Of a DNA stretch of 64,000 nt, positions 45,831 through 56,273 are shown piece after piece. Source of the DNA: Methylophaga muralis (GTDB lineage Bacteria; Pseudomonadota; Gammaproteobacteria; Nitrosococcales; Methylophagaceae); NCBI RefSeq assembly GCF_001720165.1, contig NZ_MCRI01000004.1, positions 1 through 64,000 on the forward strand, written 5' to 3'. Both the position numbers and the translations under genes were made by a program. How positions within the stretch are numbered: position 1 is the first letter of the stretch; each line of letters begins with the position of its first letter. The notes below the pieces were generated by a model that was given only the letters and a program-made list of their open reading frames with translations, made no database searches and was not told the DNA's origin.

Positions 45831-48020
45831 TTAGCGTTTACGGGAACGTTGCGTTCCACTTTTAACCTTTTTGGATCGTACATGCTGGGTGCGAAAAGCC
45901 GGCTGCGTTGACGGCGTTTTTGCCTTATGGGTAATTCGTTTACCCTCACCCATTTCGCCTGTGCCTTTGGGTTGAAAGCTGGGTATCAAATGCTTTTTCC
46001 CATTACCGATCAAATCAGATCTTCCCATGCTCTTCAATGCGTCACGTAACAATGGCCAGTTCTCTGGGTCGTGATAACGCAAAAATGCTTTATGTAAACG
46101 ACGTACTTTTAAACCTTTTGGTACCGTAATATCTCCGCCCTGACGTCGGACTTTATGCAAGGTGTCCTTGCCTGAGTGATACATTGCTGCGGCTGCAGAC
46201 ATCGGTGAGGGCAAATATGCCTGAACCTGATCAGCACGAAAGCCATTATTCTTCAGCCATAGCGCCAAATTCAGCATGTCTTCATCAGTAGTACCCGGAT
46301 GAGCCGCAATAAAATAAGGAATCAAATATTGTTCTTTACCGGCCTGTTTAGAGAATTTATCAAACATGGCCTTGAACTTGTCATAGGTGCCGATGCCGGG
46401 TTTCATCATCTGCGACAATGGACCTTCTTCGGTATGTTCCGGAGCAATTTTCAGATAGCCGCCGACATGATGGGTCACCAGTTCTTTAACGTATTCCGGC
46501 GATAGAACGGCGAGGTCATAACGCAGTCCGGAGGCAATCAGGATCTTCTTGATACCCGGCAAACTGCGGGCACGACGGTATAAATTAATTAACGGCGTAT
46601 GGTCGGTATTAAGGTTTTTACAAACACCAGGGAAAACACAGGATAAACGACGACAACTGGCTTCAATTTCTTCGCTGTTACAGGCCAGTCGGTACATATT
46701 GGCGGTAGGCCCGCCCAGATCCGAGATAATGCCGGTAAAACCCGGGGTGGTATCGCGAATCGCTTCAATCTCTCGAATAATCGAATCTTCGCTGCGGCTC
46801 TGAATAATGCGACCTTCATGCTCGGTAATCGAACAGAAGGTACAGCCACCAAAACAGCCACGCATGATATTCACTGAAAAACGAATCATTTCATAAGCCG
46901 GAATATTGGCTTTGCCATATTCTTTGTGTGGCAAACGGCTGTATGGTAGATCAAAAACCGCATCCATCTCTTTGGTAGTCAAAGGAATCGGTGGTGGATT
47001 TAGCCAGACATCCTGATCGCCATGCTGTTGAACTAAAGCCAGCGCATTGCCGGGATTAGTCTCCAAATGCAGAATCCGCGAGGTATGTGCATAGATAATC
47101 GGATCATCTTTAACCGTTTCGTAAGGCGGAAGACGAATAACCGTTTTATCGGCATTGCGTGGTGAGACACGATGAATTTTAATGACATTGGTAGCAGGTT
47201 CAGCCGGAACAGCGGTTTGTTCAGCAGTTTCAGCCTTGGATTGCTCGCAGCTCTCTTCGGTCTGCATCTGATACGGATCAATCGGTGGATTTAGCTGGCC
47301 GGGTTTATCAATACTGGTGGAATCTTTCTCCCACCAGTTTTCACGGCGACCATGGCGTTTGGTATAGACGGTGCCACGAACATCTGTCAGTTCACTAACG
47401 GCTTCACCCTGTGCAAGTCGATGGGCTATTTCTACTACCTGTCGTTCGCCGTTTCCATAAACCAGCAAATCAGCCTTGGAATCCATTATCACACTGCGAC
47501 GTACTTTTTCTGACCAGTAATCGTAATGTGCAATTCGACGCAGACTGGCTTCGATGCCACCAATAACAATTGGCACACCTTTATAAGCTTCGCGGCAACG
47601 TTGACTATATACAACGACGCTGTGATCAGGGCGTTTACCACCCTCTCCATCAGCGGTGTAAGCATCATTACGACGGATTTTTTTGTCTGAAGTGTATCGA
47701 TTGACCATCGAATCCATATTGCCGCCAGTGACGCCAAAAAACAGATTCGGTTTACCTAATCGTTGAAAATCTTTAGTGCTGTTCCAATCGGGCTGCGAGA
47801 TGATACCGACACGAAAACCCTGTGATTCAAGCAATCGGCCGATTAATGCCATACCAAAACTAGGATGATCAACATAAGCATCGCCGGTAATGATGATGAC
47901 ATCACAACTGTCCCAACCCAGAGCTTCCATTTCGCTGCGTGACATAGGCAATTGTGGTGCAACACCAAAGCGGTGAGCCCAAAACTTGCGGTAGGAAAAA
48001 ATATCAGGAGCGGCTTGCAT
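45831..48020 (-). CDS. YgiQ-family radical SAM protein
   Basis: 729 aa. The radical SAM cluster motif CxxxCxxC is seen in [19 protein letters not shown] around residue 385-395. The N-terminal third matches the family's cobalamin-like fold ([19 protein letters not shown]), and the C-terminal tail is basic and probably unfolded. YgiQ proteins are conserved in bacteria, with no proven substrate. An acidic, low-conservation linker at about 250-280 separates the N-terminal part from the rest. It is monocistronic. Confidence 0.93.
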   Translation of the reverse strand: MQAAPDIFSYRKFWAHRFGVAPQLPMSRSEMEALGWDSCDVIIITGDAYVDHPSFGMALIGRLLESQGFRVGIISQPDWNSTKDFQRLGKPNLFFGVTGGNMDSMVNRYTSDKKIRRNDAYTADGEGGKRPDHSVVVYSQRCREAYKGVPIVIGGIEASLRRIAHYDYWSEKVRRSVIMDSKADLLVYGNGERQVVEIAHRLAQGEAVSELTDVRGTVYTKRHGRRENWWEKDSTSIDKPGQLNPPIDPYQMQTEESCEQSKAETAEQTAVPAEPATNVIKIHRVSPRNADKTVIRLPPYETVKDDPIIYAHTSRILHLETNPGNALALVQQHGDQDVWLNPPPIPLTTKEMDAVFDLPYSRLPHKEYGKANIPAYEMIRFSVNIMRGCFGGCTFCSITEHEGRIIQSRSEDSIIREIEAIRDTTPGFTGIISDLGGPTANMYRLACNSEEIEASCRRLSCVFPGVCKNLNTDHTPLINLYRRARSLPGIKKILIASGLRYDLAVLSPEYVKELVTHHVGGYLKIAPEHTEEGPLSQMMKPGIGTYDKFKAMFDKFSKQAGKEQYLIPYFIAAHPGTTDEDMLNLALWLKNNGFRADQVQAYLPSPMSAAAAMYHSGKDTLHKVRRQGGDITVPKGLKVRRLHKAFLRYHDPENWPLLRDALKSMGRSDLIGNGKKHLIPSFQPKGTGEMGEGKRITHKAKTPSTQPAFRTQHVRSKKVKSGTQRSRKR

Positions 48021-48071
48021 AGAACCTCAGATCAACAATAGCGAAAAATCAAAGGCTTATTCTAACAAAGA

Positions 48072-48659
48072 CTAGGGATTAACGGCCGCTTTAAATGAAT
48101 CCAGAGAATCAACGATAATGACTGGTGTGCCTTTTTCGACCCACATGGCAAGTTCTCGAACTTCAGAATTACGCATGGCGATACAGCCTTGAGTCCAATT
48201 GGACACCTCATGAATATCGAGTTTGTCAGGCGTCTCATCACCAATTCCATGAATACCGATCTGTCCCCCTAAAGGTGTATTTTGCGGCGGGGTTTCGTTA
48301 TAAATGAATGCGGCTAGAATTTGGCGATACTCTTTGCGGGTAATGCGTCCTTCTTTCAAAGCTTGTTTTGCATCATCCATGTTGGGGTAATCCAGATGCA
48401 TAAACAGATAAAAACGTTCACTGCTGCGGATATCCCTGATCCGATAATGTCCTTTAGGCGTTCTGCGATCACCTTCCTGCACTTTTGGCTGTCTGCCACC
48501 ACTGCCTAAAGCCACTTTAAAACTTCGCAGAGTTTTATCGTCTTTTCTAACCAGTAATTTGTTTTCGGAGCGGACGATGACCAACTCAATCTCGCCCGAT
48601 GTTGCCATCGCACTGGTTGGGAGGTGAAATAAAAGGGCTATGAAAAGCAGCCTGAACAT
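48072..48659 (-). CDS. L,D-transpeptidase, YkuD domain
   Basis: 195 aa. Signal peptide 1-19 (cleavage after AMA). The catalytic HxG...TxGC motif is visible as GIHGIG with H137 and TQGCIAMRN with nucleophile C159. It acts in the periplasm on peptidoglycan, forming 3-3 cross-links or linking proteins, or may trim such links as some YafK-type members do. No LysM or other binding domain is present. Confidence 0.92.
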   Translation of the reverse strand: MFRLLFIALLFHLPTSAMATSGEIELVIVRSENKLLVRKDDKTLRSFKVALGSGGRQPKVQEGDRRTPKGHYRIRDIRSSERFYLFMHLDYPNMDDAKQALKEGRITRKEYRQILAAFIYNETPPQNTPLGGQIGIHGIGDETPDKLDIHEVSNWTQGCIAMRNSEVRELAMWVEKGTPVIIVDSLDSFKAAVNP

Positions 48660-48737
48660 ATGGCAATTAATCCGCTAAGAATTGTGAAACGACTTTTATC
48701 ATAAAACGCCTTAATTATCACCCGTAAATAAATATTT

Positions 48738-49544
48738 TTAAAGAAATAATCGATTTAAAAAGGAAATATTTTGCTTTATCAGATCGCGCAAGATTTGTGG
48801 TAATCCTACATCAAACTGCTGATCGAGGTTTTCTGCTAAATCACGGTGTTTTTTTAACTGACTTACATTGAATTTTTGCTTTAATGCCAGACCAATCACA
48901 TTGCCTTTATCAGCAACCGGCAACACTAAAGTCTGATCGGCAAAACTACGATTAATTCGCTGCATAGATTGACTGAATCCCGGTCGGTCAGTTCCCCACA
49001 AATTAATACTCATCAAGCCCTGCTCATTGAGCACGCCGAAACAAGCATCAAAAAAAGCCTGTCCTTCAACACTGGCAGACATACCTAAATGATCATAGGC
49101 ATCCACCAACAACATGTCATAAAAAGCACCATTGGTGAAAAATTGGTCACTGACAAATCGGTAACCATCACCATGATGAATTCTTAAACGGGCATCATTG
49201 TGAGGCACATTAAAATAGCGCTGCGCGACATCAATAACATCCTGTCGGTATTCGATCACATCAATCTGACAGTTTTTGAAATGATGTAATAAAAATTTAA
49301 CCAGCGATCCGCCGCCCAAACCGATCACACAAATATTTTTGGGTTGTGGTTGAAACAATAATCCAGCCATCATGGCGCGGGTGTAACTTAATTCCAGCGA
49401 ATGCGGAGATTGCAAAGACATGCTGCTCTGCCGAGGGTAAGTCCCGAAATGTAAGGATCGCGTATTCTCGATATCTACGACCTCAATAACACCCTCATCG
49501 GATGCCGCCTGATAGACAACATGCCCACCATAATACAACTGCAT
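48738..49544 (-). CDS. Spermidine-synthase-like methyltransferase-fold protein
   Basis: 268 aa. Rossmann domain with VIGLGGGSLVKFLL (about 92-105), then DVIEYRQDVIDVA and the later LLVDAYDHLG near 165-174, as in spermidine synthase-like proteins. The shape suggests a polyamine aminopropyltransferase or a relative without that function, since the N-terminal beta domain is short. Its ATG overlaps the stop of the DUF3530 gene by one base (TAATG), so the two are coupled. Confidence 0.8.
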   Translation of the reverse strand: MQLYYGGHVVYQAASDEGVIEVVDIENTRSLHFGTYPRQSSMSLQSPHSLELSYTRAMMAGLLFQPQPKNICVIGLGGGSLVKFLLHHFKNCQIDVIEYRQDVIDVAQRYFNVPHNDARLRIHHGDGYRFVSDQFFTNGAFYDMLLVDAYDHLGMSASVEGQAFFDACFGVLNEQGLMSINLWGTDRPGFSQSMQRINRSFADQTLVLPVADKGNVIGLALKQKFNVSQLKKHRDLAENLDQQFDVGLPQILRDLIKQNISFLNRLFL

Positions 49545-50485
49545 TAACGTTCAGCCTCTTCATCCAGCAATTGCTTAAATAGCCAACCATGAACCTGATT
49601 AGTTAATTGTTGCGGCACACTACTGAAATAATGATCTGCTCCAGTAATCTGCCGTAAGTGGTAGTTGTCTCTCTGCTCGGTTTTCATTTGTGTCTGCCGT
49701 GTCATGATGGCTTGTTTAACATTATCCTGCTGCCGGCTGCCCAGTATCTCCAACGTTGGAACGGTGACATCGGTTATGCTCATGCCTTCAGCTAACTCAG
49801 CGGTATTAATCATAATCAAAGCGGCCACTGGTACAGCGGTTTCATTGACTGTCTTTAAGGCCAATTGTCCACCAGCCCCCTGTCCAATCAATACAATATT
49901 TTCATGGCCTTCTTGCTGCAACTTTAATAAAGCTGCATCGATACGCTGGGCGGTAGTGATCTCAGCAAATGTTTCCTGTGGGGCAACCGTTTCTTCATTG
50001 GCATCGGTTGTTTCTGTATCGGGAGTTTCAGCAGAAGCCTCCTCTACTTCGGTTTCCGGAGATTCTGCTGTTTCATCTGCTTCAGCCGGCACTTCAGCAT
50101 CGACAGCGGGATCTGATGCGGTTTCTAAATCAGGTACAGCCTGTTCGTTAATTTCACTAAAACGAATAATTTTGATCGCCAATGTATTCCAACCATGGCT
50201 GGGCAATTGCCGTCTCAATAAGCCGATAGCCGCACTATCAATATGCTCATTTATGTCGTGCAACAGCAATACTGCGCCACGCGGCGTACCTAAAGTTTGT
50301 GGTAAATAAGCAGCCGCAATACTTTGATCACCAACCGCCAACGGTGCATAGCCTTTGGTCACCGAATCCTGGCGCAGAATTTGTGCTTTATCTGCAGCAA
50401 CGCTCTCCGTCGTGCCAGCAAACAAAACCACACTGAGATAAATCAGTGTAAAAAATGCTGGAATGGTTAGTCTTGGGATTTTCAC
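49544..50485 (-). CDS. DUF3530-like alpha/beta hydrolase-fold secreted protein
   Basis: About 313 aa from the GTG at 50485, better placed behind AGGA than the TTG at 50488. Signal peptide of about 30 residues. The fold shows GAVLLLHDINEHID near residue 92 and the elbow LIGQGAGGQLAL near 205, where the usual Ser of GxSxG is Ala-flanked Gly (GQGAGG), so classic esterase catalysis is doubtful. Between them lies an insert of about 60 residues very rich in Glu, Ala, Thr and Asp, likely disordered. Function unknown. Confidence 0.75.
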   Translation of the reverse strand: MKIPRLTIPAFFTLIYLSVVLFAGTTESVAADKAQILRQDSVTKGYAPLAVGDQSIAAAYLPQTLGTPRGAVLLLHDINEHIDSAAIGLLRRQLPSHGWNTLAIKIIRFSEINEQAVPDLETASDPAVDAEVPAEADETAESPETEVEEASAETPDTETTDANEETVAPQETFAEITTAQRIDAALLKLQQEGHENIVLIGQGAGGQLALKTVNETAVPVAALIMINTAELAEGMSITDVTVPTLEILGSRQQDNVKQAIMTRQTQMKTEQRDNYHLRQITGADHYFSSVPQQLTNQVHGWLFKQLLDEEAER

Positions 50486-50628
50486 CAATTTTCCTATTAG
50501 TGTCGGTTAAGCAATTCGCGTCAGTATAATGAGGGCCGGTGAATTTCAAAAGCTGAAAAAACCCATCTTTTACGGTAGAGTAACGGGTTTTTACAACAAA
50601 TTTTTAACTAACTTAAAGAGAATCCGAC

Positions 50629-51321
50629 ATGGCCGAATTCAAAATTGCCCCATCCATCCTCTCCGCTGACTTTGCCCGACTTGGTGAAGAAGTGGTAAAT
50701 GTACTGGCCTCAGGCGCTGATATCGTTCATTTCGACGTAATGGATAATCATTATGTGCCTAACCTGACAATCGGACCTTTAGTCTGTGAAGCTTTGCGCA
50801 AGCATGGTGTAACAGCGGAAATTGATGTGCATTTAATGGTTAAACCAGTTGATCGCATCATTCCAGATTTTGCCAAAGCTGGTGCCAGTTTCATCACTTT
50901 TCATCCAGAAGCTTCCGAACACATTGATCGCAGCCTGCAATTGATTAAAGCTGAGGGCTGTAAAGCCGGTTTGGTATTTAATCCTGCTACGCCACTGACG
51001 TTGGCAGAACATGTTTTAGATAAAGTGGACCGTATTCTGCTGATGTCGGTCAACCCTGGTTTTGGTGGCCAGAAATTTATCCCTCACACGCTGGAAAAAT
51101 TACGTCAGGCACGCAAAATGATTGATGAAAGCGGCTACGATATCGACCTTGAAATCGATGGTGGCGTGAACGTACAAAACATTCGCGAAATTGCTGAAGC
51201 CGGTGCTCGTACTTTTGTTGCAGGTTCTGCAGTATTTGGCGCAGCTCAAGACAGTGATCCAAACAAATACGAAACTGTTATCGCTGCACTGCGTGCTGAA
51301 TTGGCTCAAGCTAAAATCTAA
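50629..51321 (+). CDS. rpe: Ribulose-phosphate 3-epimerase
   Basis: 230 aa TIM barrel that interconverts ribulose-5-phosphate and xylulose-5-phosphate. Family segments [15 protein letters not shown] at the start, [12 protein letters not shown] near residue 34, and [12 protein letters not shown] near 143 hold the metal ligands and catalytic Asp pair. In a RuMP-cycle methylotroph it serves regeneration of the formaldehyde acceptor. The next gene should be gph, as in many gammaproteobacteria, but only a relic is left. Confidence 0.96.
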   Translation: MAEFKIAPSILSADFARLGEEVVNVLASGADIVHFDVMDNHYVPNLTIGPLVCEALRKHGVTAEIDVHLMVKPVDRIIPDFAKAGASFITFHPEASEHIDRSLQLIKAEGCKAGLVFNPATPLTLAEHVLDKVDRILLMSVNPGFGGQKFIPHTLEKLRQARKMIDESGYDIDLEIDGGVNVQNIREIAEAGARTFVAGSAVFGAAQDSDPNKYETVIAALRAELAQAKI

Positions 51322-51328
51322 GCAAACA

Positions 51329-51563
51329 ATGCAAGAACAGCCGGCTTTCAAACCATTGATTTTAGACGGTACACTGCTTGTCAGTGTGCCGTTTTCGGCA
51401 TGTTTTTTTGATGTTAAGTGACAAAGGTGGTGCTGTTAAAACTTAGCGCGCCGTCAGTTAAATTGTTTTTATGAATTATGGTAACAATCACGGGAATAAT
51501 ATCCGCTCGGTTAATCCAGATGCGGTTATTGAAAGTTTTACTGGGTTAAACACTCTTTTTTAG
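51329..51563 (+). pseudogene. gph: gph relic (phosphoglycolate phosphatase), internally deleted
   Basis: Between rpe and trpE, where gph lies in Pseudomonas and relatives, two remnants survive. From 51329 the frame reads MQEQPAFKPLILDGTLLVSVP, close to the HAD N-terminal motif FDLDGTLVDSVP but lacking three residues. It goes to a stop at 51421. From about 51462 a second frame reads IVFMNYGNNHG, then PDAVIESFTGL up to a TAG at 51563, which matches the Gph C terminus (YGYNHG, PDAVID). Around 51415-51445 a stretch like DV..KGGAVK may be the late GDSxNDV motif. Some 600 bp of the middle are gone. A working protein is impossible. Another phosphatase may take over. Confidence 0.72.
51366..51395 (+). 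terminator. Possible rpe terminator within the gph relic
   Basis: Stem ACGGTACACTG with CAGTGTGCCGT (one T-G wobble), five-base loop, followed by TTTT and, 10 bases later, a longer T run. It coincides with the DGTLLVSVP codons of the relic, so the hairpin may have arisen from decayed coding sequence. Confidence 0.5.
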
Positions 51564-51572
51564 AAGCCGGAT

Positions 51573-53066
51573 ATGAAACAGGCACAATTCGACCAACTGG
51601 CCAGTGAAGGCTATAACCGCATCCCACTTTATCGCGAAGTGCTCGCTGATTTGGATACGCCATTAAGTACCTATCTTAAATTGGCAGATGCGCCCTATTC
51701 CTATCTATTTGAATCCGTTCATGGCGGTGAAAAATGGGGACGTTATTCGATTATTGGCCTGCCTTGTGAATCGATTATCAAAGTCTTCGGCGATCAGATC
51801 AAAATTTATCAACGCGATGTATTGATAAATGAAATTCAGCACGACGATCCGCTGACCTGGATCGCGGAGTTCCAAGCAAAATTTAATGTTCCCGTATTGG
51901 AGCATCTACCGAAATTCAATGGCGGAATGGTCGGCTATTTCGGTTATGACACCGTACGTTATGTTGAAACCCGTTTGGGTGAAGCACCAGAAAATGATCC
52001 TTTGGGCTGCCCCGATGTATTGCTGATGATTTCGGATGAACTCGTGGTGTTTGATAATCTTAGCGGACGATTGTTCTTGATCGTGCACGCTGATCCAACA
52101 TTGCCCGATGCCTACGATCAAGCACAGCAACGTTTGGATAAATTGATTAAAGATTTACGTGAATCAGCTCCTAAATTCAGCGACAAGCGTCCACAAAACT
52201 CGGTATCAGAGCAGGATTTTGTCTCCGGTTTTACTCATGATGGTTTTATCGAAGCAGTCAATAAGGCAAAACAATACATCAATGATGGCGACATCATGCA
52301 GGTGGTATTGTCACAACGTTTGTCAGTGCCATTTCATGCTGCAGAAATCGATTTATATCGTGCTTTACGCACCTTAAATCCTTCACCTTATATGTATTAC
52401 CTGAACCTGGAAGACTTCCATATCGTCGGATCCTCTCCGGAAATTCTGGTTCGCATGGAAGATAACGAAGTGACTGTTCGCCCAATTGCCGGCACACGGC
52501 GGCGTGGTGTGACCACTGAACAGGATAAAGCTTTGGAGCAGGAACTGCTCAACGATCCAAAAGAGTTGGCCGAACATTTAATGCTAATAGATCTGGGCCG
52601 CAATGATGTAGGTCGGGTCAGTCAGACAGGCACAGTGAATCTGACCGATAAAATGGTGATTGAACGTTATTCGCATGTGATGCATATCGTTTCCAATGTT
52701 ACCGGACAGGTGTTGCCCGGCATGACGGCTATGGATGCCCTTCGCGCGACCTTCCCGGCAGGCACCGTTAGTGGTGCCCCAAAAGTAAGGGCGATGGAAA
52801 TTATCGATGAGTTAGAACCGGTGAAACGAGGTGTCTATGCTGGCGCCATTGGTTATTTATCATGGTCTGGGAATATGGATACCGCTATTGCGATTCGTAC
52901 CGCTGTGATTAAGGATAAACAACTGCATATCCAGGCCGGTGCAGGCATTGTTTACGACTCTGTTCCAGAAATGGAATGGGAAGAAACCATGAATAAAGCC
53001 CGTGCAATATTCAAAGCGGTTGCCATGGCCGAGGCTGGTCTTGAACCGCCAAAACCGACTGAATAA
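51573..53066 (+). CDS. trpE: Anthranilate synthase component I
   Basis: 497 aa. TrpE makes anthranilate from chorismate with ammonia supplied by TrpG. The feedback-binding N-terminal element [12 protein letters not shown] ([14 protein letters not shown] near residue 40-53) and the chorismate-binding C-terminal motifs PIAGTRRRG (about 305) and LDRNDVGRV-like (LGRNDVGRV, about 344) are present. It lies 9 bp after the gph relic and heads trpEGDC. No Trp-rich leader peptide was found, so attenuation is not supported. Confidence 0.97.
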   Translation: MKQAQFDQLASEGYNRIPLYREVLADLDTPLSTYLKLADAPYSYLFESVHGGEKWGRYSIIGLPCESIIKVFGDQIKIYQRDVLINEIQHDDPLTWIAEFQAKFNVPVLEHLPKFNGGMVGYFGYDTVRYVETRLGEAPENDPLGCPDVLLMISDELVVFDNLSGRLFLIVHADPTLPDAYDQAQQRLDKLIKDLRESAPKFSDKRPQNSVSEQDFVSGFTHDGFIEAVNKAKQYINDGDIMQVVLSQRLSVPFHAAEIDLYRALRTLNPSPYMYYLNLEDFHIVGSSPEILVRMEDNEVTVRPIAGTRRRGVTTEQDKALEQELLNDPKELAEHLMLIDLGRNDVGRVSQTGTVNLTDKMVIERYSHVMHIVSNVTGQVLPGMTAMDALRATFPAGTVSGAPKVRAMEIIDELEPVKRGVYAGAIGYLSWSGNMDTAIAIRTAVIKDKQLHIQAGAGIVYDSVPEMEWEETMNKARAIFKAVAMAEAGLEPPKPTE

Positions 53067-53081
53067 CTATCAGGACAAAAT

Positions 53082-53669
53082 ATGCTGTTAATGATTGATA
53101 ACTATGACTCATTCACCTACAACCTGGTGCAGTATTTTGCTGAGCTGGGTGCTGAGGTTGAAGTGCAGCGTAACGATAAACTGACGATTAATGACATAGA
53201 AACCCTTAATCCTGAGCTTATTGTGATATCTCCTGGCCCTTGTACGCCAAATGAAGCCGGTATTTCATTAGAGGTTATTCATCACTTTGCTGGCAAGAAA
53301 CCGATTTTAGGTGTGTGTCTTGGGCATCAGGCTATCGGTCAGGCTTTTGGCGGAAACGTGGTACATGCTCGGCAAATCATGCATGGCAAAACGTCTCCAG
53401 TACATCACAACAATGTCGGAGTCTTTAGAGGCCTGAATAATCCACTGCAAGCCACCCGCTACCACTCACTGGTAATCAAAAAAGAAACATTACCTGATTG
53501 TTTCGAAGTAACCGCCTGGACAGAAAATGCCGACGGTACTATTGATGAAATTATGGGTGTTCGACATAAAACGCTGCCGATTGAAGGTGTGCAGTTTCAT
53601 CCAGAATCCATCTTGACCGAACAAGGTCATCAATTATTGAAAAACTTTCTGGATGAACATCATGGCTGA
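53082..53669 (+). CDS. trpG: Anthranilate synthase component II (glutamine amidotransferase)
   Basis: 195 aa class I amidotransferase. Nucleophile C79 sits in [10 protein letters not shown], and the His-Glu pair in VQFHPESIL near the C terminus completes the triad. Opening phrase [15 protein letters not shown] is typical. It supplies ammonia to TrpE and in many species also to PabB. It overlaps trpD. Confidence 0.97.
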   Translation: MLLMIDNYDSFTYNLVQYFAELGAEVEVQRNDKLTINDIETLNPELIVISPGPCTPNEAGISLEVIHHFAGKKPILGVCLGHQAIGQAFGGNVVHARQIMHGKTSPVHHNNVGVFRGLNNPLQATRYHSLVIKKETLPDCFEVTAWTENADGTIDEIMGVRHKTLPIEGVQFHPESILTEQGHQLLKNFLDEHHG

Positions 53670-54690
53670 TACAGAATTCACCATGCAAGCTGCAATCAAA
53701 CTAATTACCCAGCACCAACATCTGTCTGAACAACAAATGTCTGCAGCAATGCGCTTGATTATGACTGGCGCGGCAACCGATGCCCAGATTGGCGGCTTTT
53801 TGATTGGTTTACAGATGAAAGGCGAAACCGTTACTGAAATTGCCGCGGCCGCTTCAGTTATGCGTGAATTAGCTACGTCAGTTAATGTAACGGGTGAGCA
53901 TGTGATTGATACCTGCGGCACCGGTGGTGATGGTGCCAGCAGCTTTAATGTATCAACTGCCAGTGCTTTTGTAGTGGCGGCAGCCGGTGCAAAAGTGGCA
54001 AAACATGGTAATCGTTCTATCAGCAGCACTTCTGGCAGCGCCGATGTGCTGGAAACGGCTGGTGTGAATCTGGAATTAACACCTGAGCAAGTTGCCCACT
54101 GTGTTGAAACCACAGGTGTTGGTTTTATGTTTGCCCAACGCCATCACGGGGCGATGAAACATACCGTCGGTCCACGTCGTGAAATGGGTGTCCGCACCAT
54201 ATTCAACTTACTTGGCCCTTTGACCAATCCAGCCAAAGCCAAACATCAGGTGATGGGTGTATTTGATAAAAAATGGGTAGAACCAATCGCTCAGGTACTG
54301 CAGAAACTTGGCAGTAAACATGTGATGGTGGTGCATGCAGAAGATGGTATGGATGAAATCAGTATTGGCGCTGACACCTTTGTGGCTGAGCTGAAAGATG
54401 GTGAGATTTCTACCTACACCATTAAACCCGAAGATTTTGTGATGCAACGTGTTGATATCAGTCAGCTGACTGTCACAAATGCACAGCAAAGTCTGGATAT
54501 TATTAAGCGTGTATTTGCCGGTGAACCCGGTCCGGCCCGCGATATTGTGGTTCTCAATGCTGGTGCGGCAATTTATACAGCGGATCTGGCTGATAGCCTT
54601 GCCGAAGGTGTTCGTCAGGCTAAACACTTTATCGATACCGGTATTGCCCAACAAAAATTAGATGCACTTATAAAGTGCAGCCAACTTTAA
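53662..54690 (+). CDS. trpD: Anthranilate phosphoribosyltransferase
   Basis: About 342 aa. The ATG at 53662 overlaps the trpG stop by 8 bases and has GGAT at suitable distance; an in-frame ATG at 53653 is the alternative. The PRPP-binding loop [15 protein letters not shown] near residue 83 and [18 protein letters not shown] near 110 are intact. It adds phosphoribose to anthranilate. Confidence 0.96.
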   Translation: MADTEFTMQAAIKLITQHQHLSEQQMSAAMRLIMTGAATDAQIGGFLIGLQMKGETVTEIAAAASVMRELATSVNVTGEHVIDTCGTGGDGASSFNVSTASAFVVAAAGAKVAKHGNRSISSTSGSADVLETAGVNLELTPEQVAHCVETTGVGFMFAQRHHGAMKHTVGPRREMGVRTIFNLLGPLTNPAKAKHQVMGVFDKKWVEPIAQVLQKLGSKHVMVVHAEDGMDEISIGADTFVAELKDGEISTYTIKPEDFVMQRVDISQLTVTNAQQSLDIIKRVFAGEPGPARDIVVLNAGAAIYTADLADSLAEGVRQAKHFIDTGIAQQKLDALIKCSQL

Positions 54691-54704
54691 TTTAAAGATC
54701 GTTT

Positions 54705-55502
54705 ATGACTGACACTCCCGATATTCTGAAAAAAATTCTGCAGCGCAAACAACAGGAAATTGCTGAACGCAGTAAACGTTTGCCGATAAATTTATTACAG
54801 CAACTGGCTGAAAATGCAGATCCCGTCCGGGGTTTCGTTGAAGCTATTGAACGTAAACTGGCTGCAGGACAAAGTGCCGTTATTGCTGAAGTTAAAAAAG
54901 CTTCGCCCAGTAAAGGTGTACTGCGGGCAGACTTCAAACCAGCCGAAATTGCATTGTCTTATCAAAATGGTGGCGCGGCCTGTTTATCTGTACTGACTGA
55001 TCAGGATTTTTTCCAGGGCCATGAAGATTATCTGAAACAAGCACGTTTTGCCTGTCAGTTACCGGTGATCCGTAAAGATTTTATTATTGACCCTTACCAA
55101 GTATTTGAAGCACGAGCAATTGGTGCCGATTGTATATTGCTGATTGTTGCCGCGTTGGATGACGATCAACTTGAACAATTAAGTCAGTTGGCCATACAGC
55201 TGGAAATGGATGTATTGGTCGAAGTGCATAATGAAGAAGAATTACATCGTGCAATGGTTTTGAATCTTCCACTGATGGGGATCAATAACCGGGATTTGCA
55301 TACGTTTGAAACGTCGTTAGAAACAACGATTAAGTTACTCAACTTCATTCCTGATGAAACCATTGTCATCACTGAAAGCGGCATCCTTGGCAAAGAGGAT
55401 GTCGCTTTGATGCGTGAACATGGCGTAAACGGGTTTTTGGTTGGCGAAGCCTTTATGCGTGCTGATGACCCAGGTGAAGCGTTAGCCAACCTTTTTAATT
55501 GA
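54705..55502 (+). CDS. trpC: Indole-3-glycerol phosphate synthase
   Basis: 265 aa TIM barrel without the fused TrpF domain of E. coli. Family motifs: [14 protein letters not shown] near 64-77, [12 protein letters not shown] near 90 and [15 protein letters not shown] at the C-terminal end. It closes the indole ring. The last 21 bp overlap the crp gene read from the opposite strand. Confidence 0.96.
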   Translation: MTDTPDILKKILQRKQQEIAERSKRLPINLLQQLAENADPVRGFVEAIERKLAAGQSAVIAEVKKASPSKGVLRADFKPAEIALSYQNGGAACLSVLTDQDFFQGHEDYLKQARFACQLPVIRKDFIIDPYQVFEARAIGADCILLIVAALDDDQLEQLSQLAIQLEMDVLVEVHNEEELHRAMVLNLPLMGINNRDLHTFETSLETTIKLLNFIPDETIVITESGILGKEDVALMREHGVNGFLVGEAFMRADDPGEALANLFN

Positions 55503-56168
55503 GGCATTAACGCCACGATGATCTTCGTCAAACAGGATCATCGTTTTGCCATGCGCCCATAAAACGCCGCGTTCTTGTAATTCTTTTAATACCCGGCCAA
55601 CCATTTCTCGCGAACAGCCCACAATGCGACTGACTTCCTGACGAGTGATCTTAATTTGGCGGCCTTGTTCGTGACGCATTGCATCGGGTTGTCCTGCCAG
55701 ATCTTTTAATGCCTCTTCTACTCTGCCTGACACATCCATAAACGCCATATTGGTTGCTTTACGGGTGGTGGTCAGCAGACGTTTAGACATCTGTTCGCCT
55801 AAGGTTTCCAGCAAGTATGGGTAACAACTTTTTAATTCTGTTTTGGAAAGCGCTTTTAATGTTTGATAACTGATTTCTTCAGTACGACAATCGGTTCTGG
55901 CTTTGACCAGTGAGATGCGATCACTGATGTCGTGAAAGTAACCAACTTCACCGATAAAGTCGCCCTGATTGAGATAGGCAACGATTAACTCTTCACCCTC
56001 TTCATTTTCAACACAGATGCTGACAGAACCTTCACGAATATAATAAAGTTTGTCGGGAATATCACCCGGTCGAGCCAACATTGTTTTGGCAGGGTAGACT
56101 TTGCTATGGCAATGTTTGAAAAACTCTGCCAACTGCTCTTCTCTCTCTTTATGTTTTAAATAATCCAT
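55482..56168 (-). CDS. crp: Vfr/Crp-type cAMP receptor protein
   Basis: 228 aa. N-terminal cNMP-binding domain with [13 protein letters not shown] near residue 80-92, where Crp has the cAMP loop GELGLFE..RSA; the Arg-Ser pair is replaced here (DRIS), so ligand affinity may differ. C-terminal helix-turn-helix [16 protein letters not shown] near residues 175-190 is identical in character to Crp/Vfr recognition helices. The gene carries about 15 extra C-terminal residues and overlaps the trpC end. This trp-crp neighbourhood is found in Pseudomonas (vfr). Confidence 0.85.
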   Translation of the reverse strand: MDYLKHKEREEQLAEFFKHCHSKVYPAKTMLARPGDIPDKLYYIREGSVSICVENEEGEELIVAYLNQGDFIGEVGYFHDISDRISLVKARTDCRTEEISYQTLKALSKTELKSCYPYLLETLGEQMSKRLLTTTRKATNMAFMDVSGRVEEALKDLAGQPDAMRHEQGRQIKITRQEVSRIVGCSREMVGRVLKELQERGVLWAHGKTMILFDEDHRGVNASIKKVG

Positions 56169-56273
56169 GTCTTGAAGGCCCAGCTTTATTTTTATAAGGA
56201 TTAATTCTGCCCAATTCCGATGATTATGGCAAAATTAAACGTTGTTACGCGTAATTTATGCAGGATGAGTTAA

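Noticed and set aside
49665-50309. 214-codon open frame on the plus strand opposite the DUF3530 gene
   Set aside because: It mirrors the low-complexity acidic insert and is rich in Ser, Ala and Val without domain features; the minus-strand gene has a signal peptide and family motifs.
51471-51563. 29-30 codon frame just before trpE that might be a trp attenuator leader peptide
   Set aside because: It contains no Trp codon and no ribosome site, and its residues match the Gph C terminus. It is better explained as part of the gph relic.
53634-54113. 159-codon minus-strand frame opposite trpG/trpD
   Set aside because: Antisense shadow of well-supported trpD; composition is not protein-like and it has no initiation signal.
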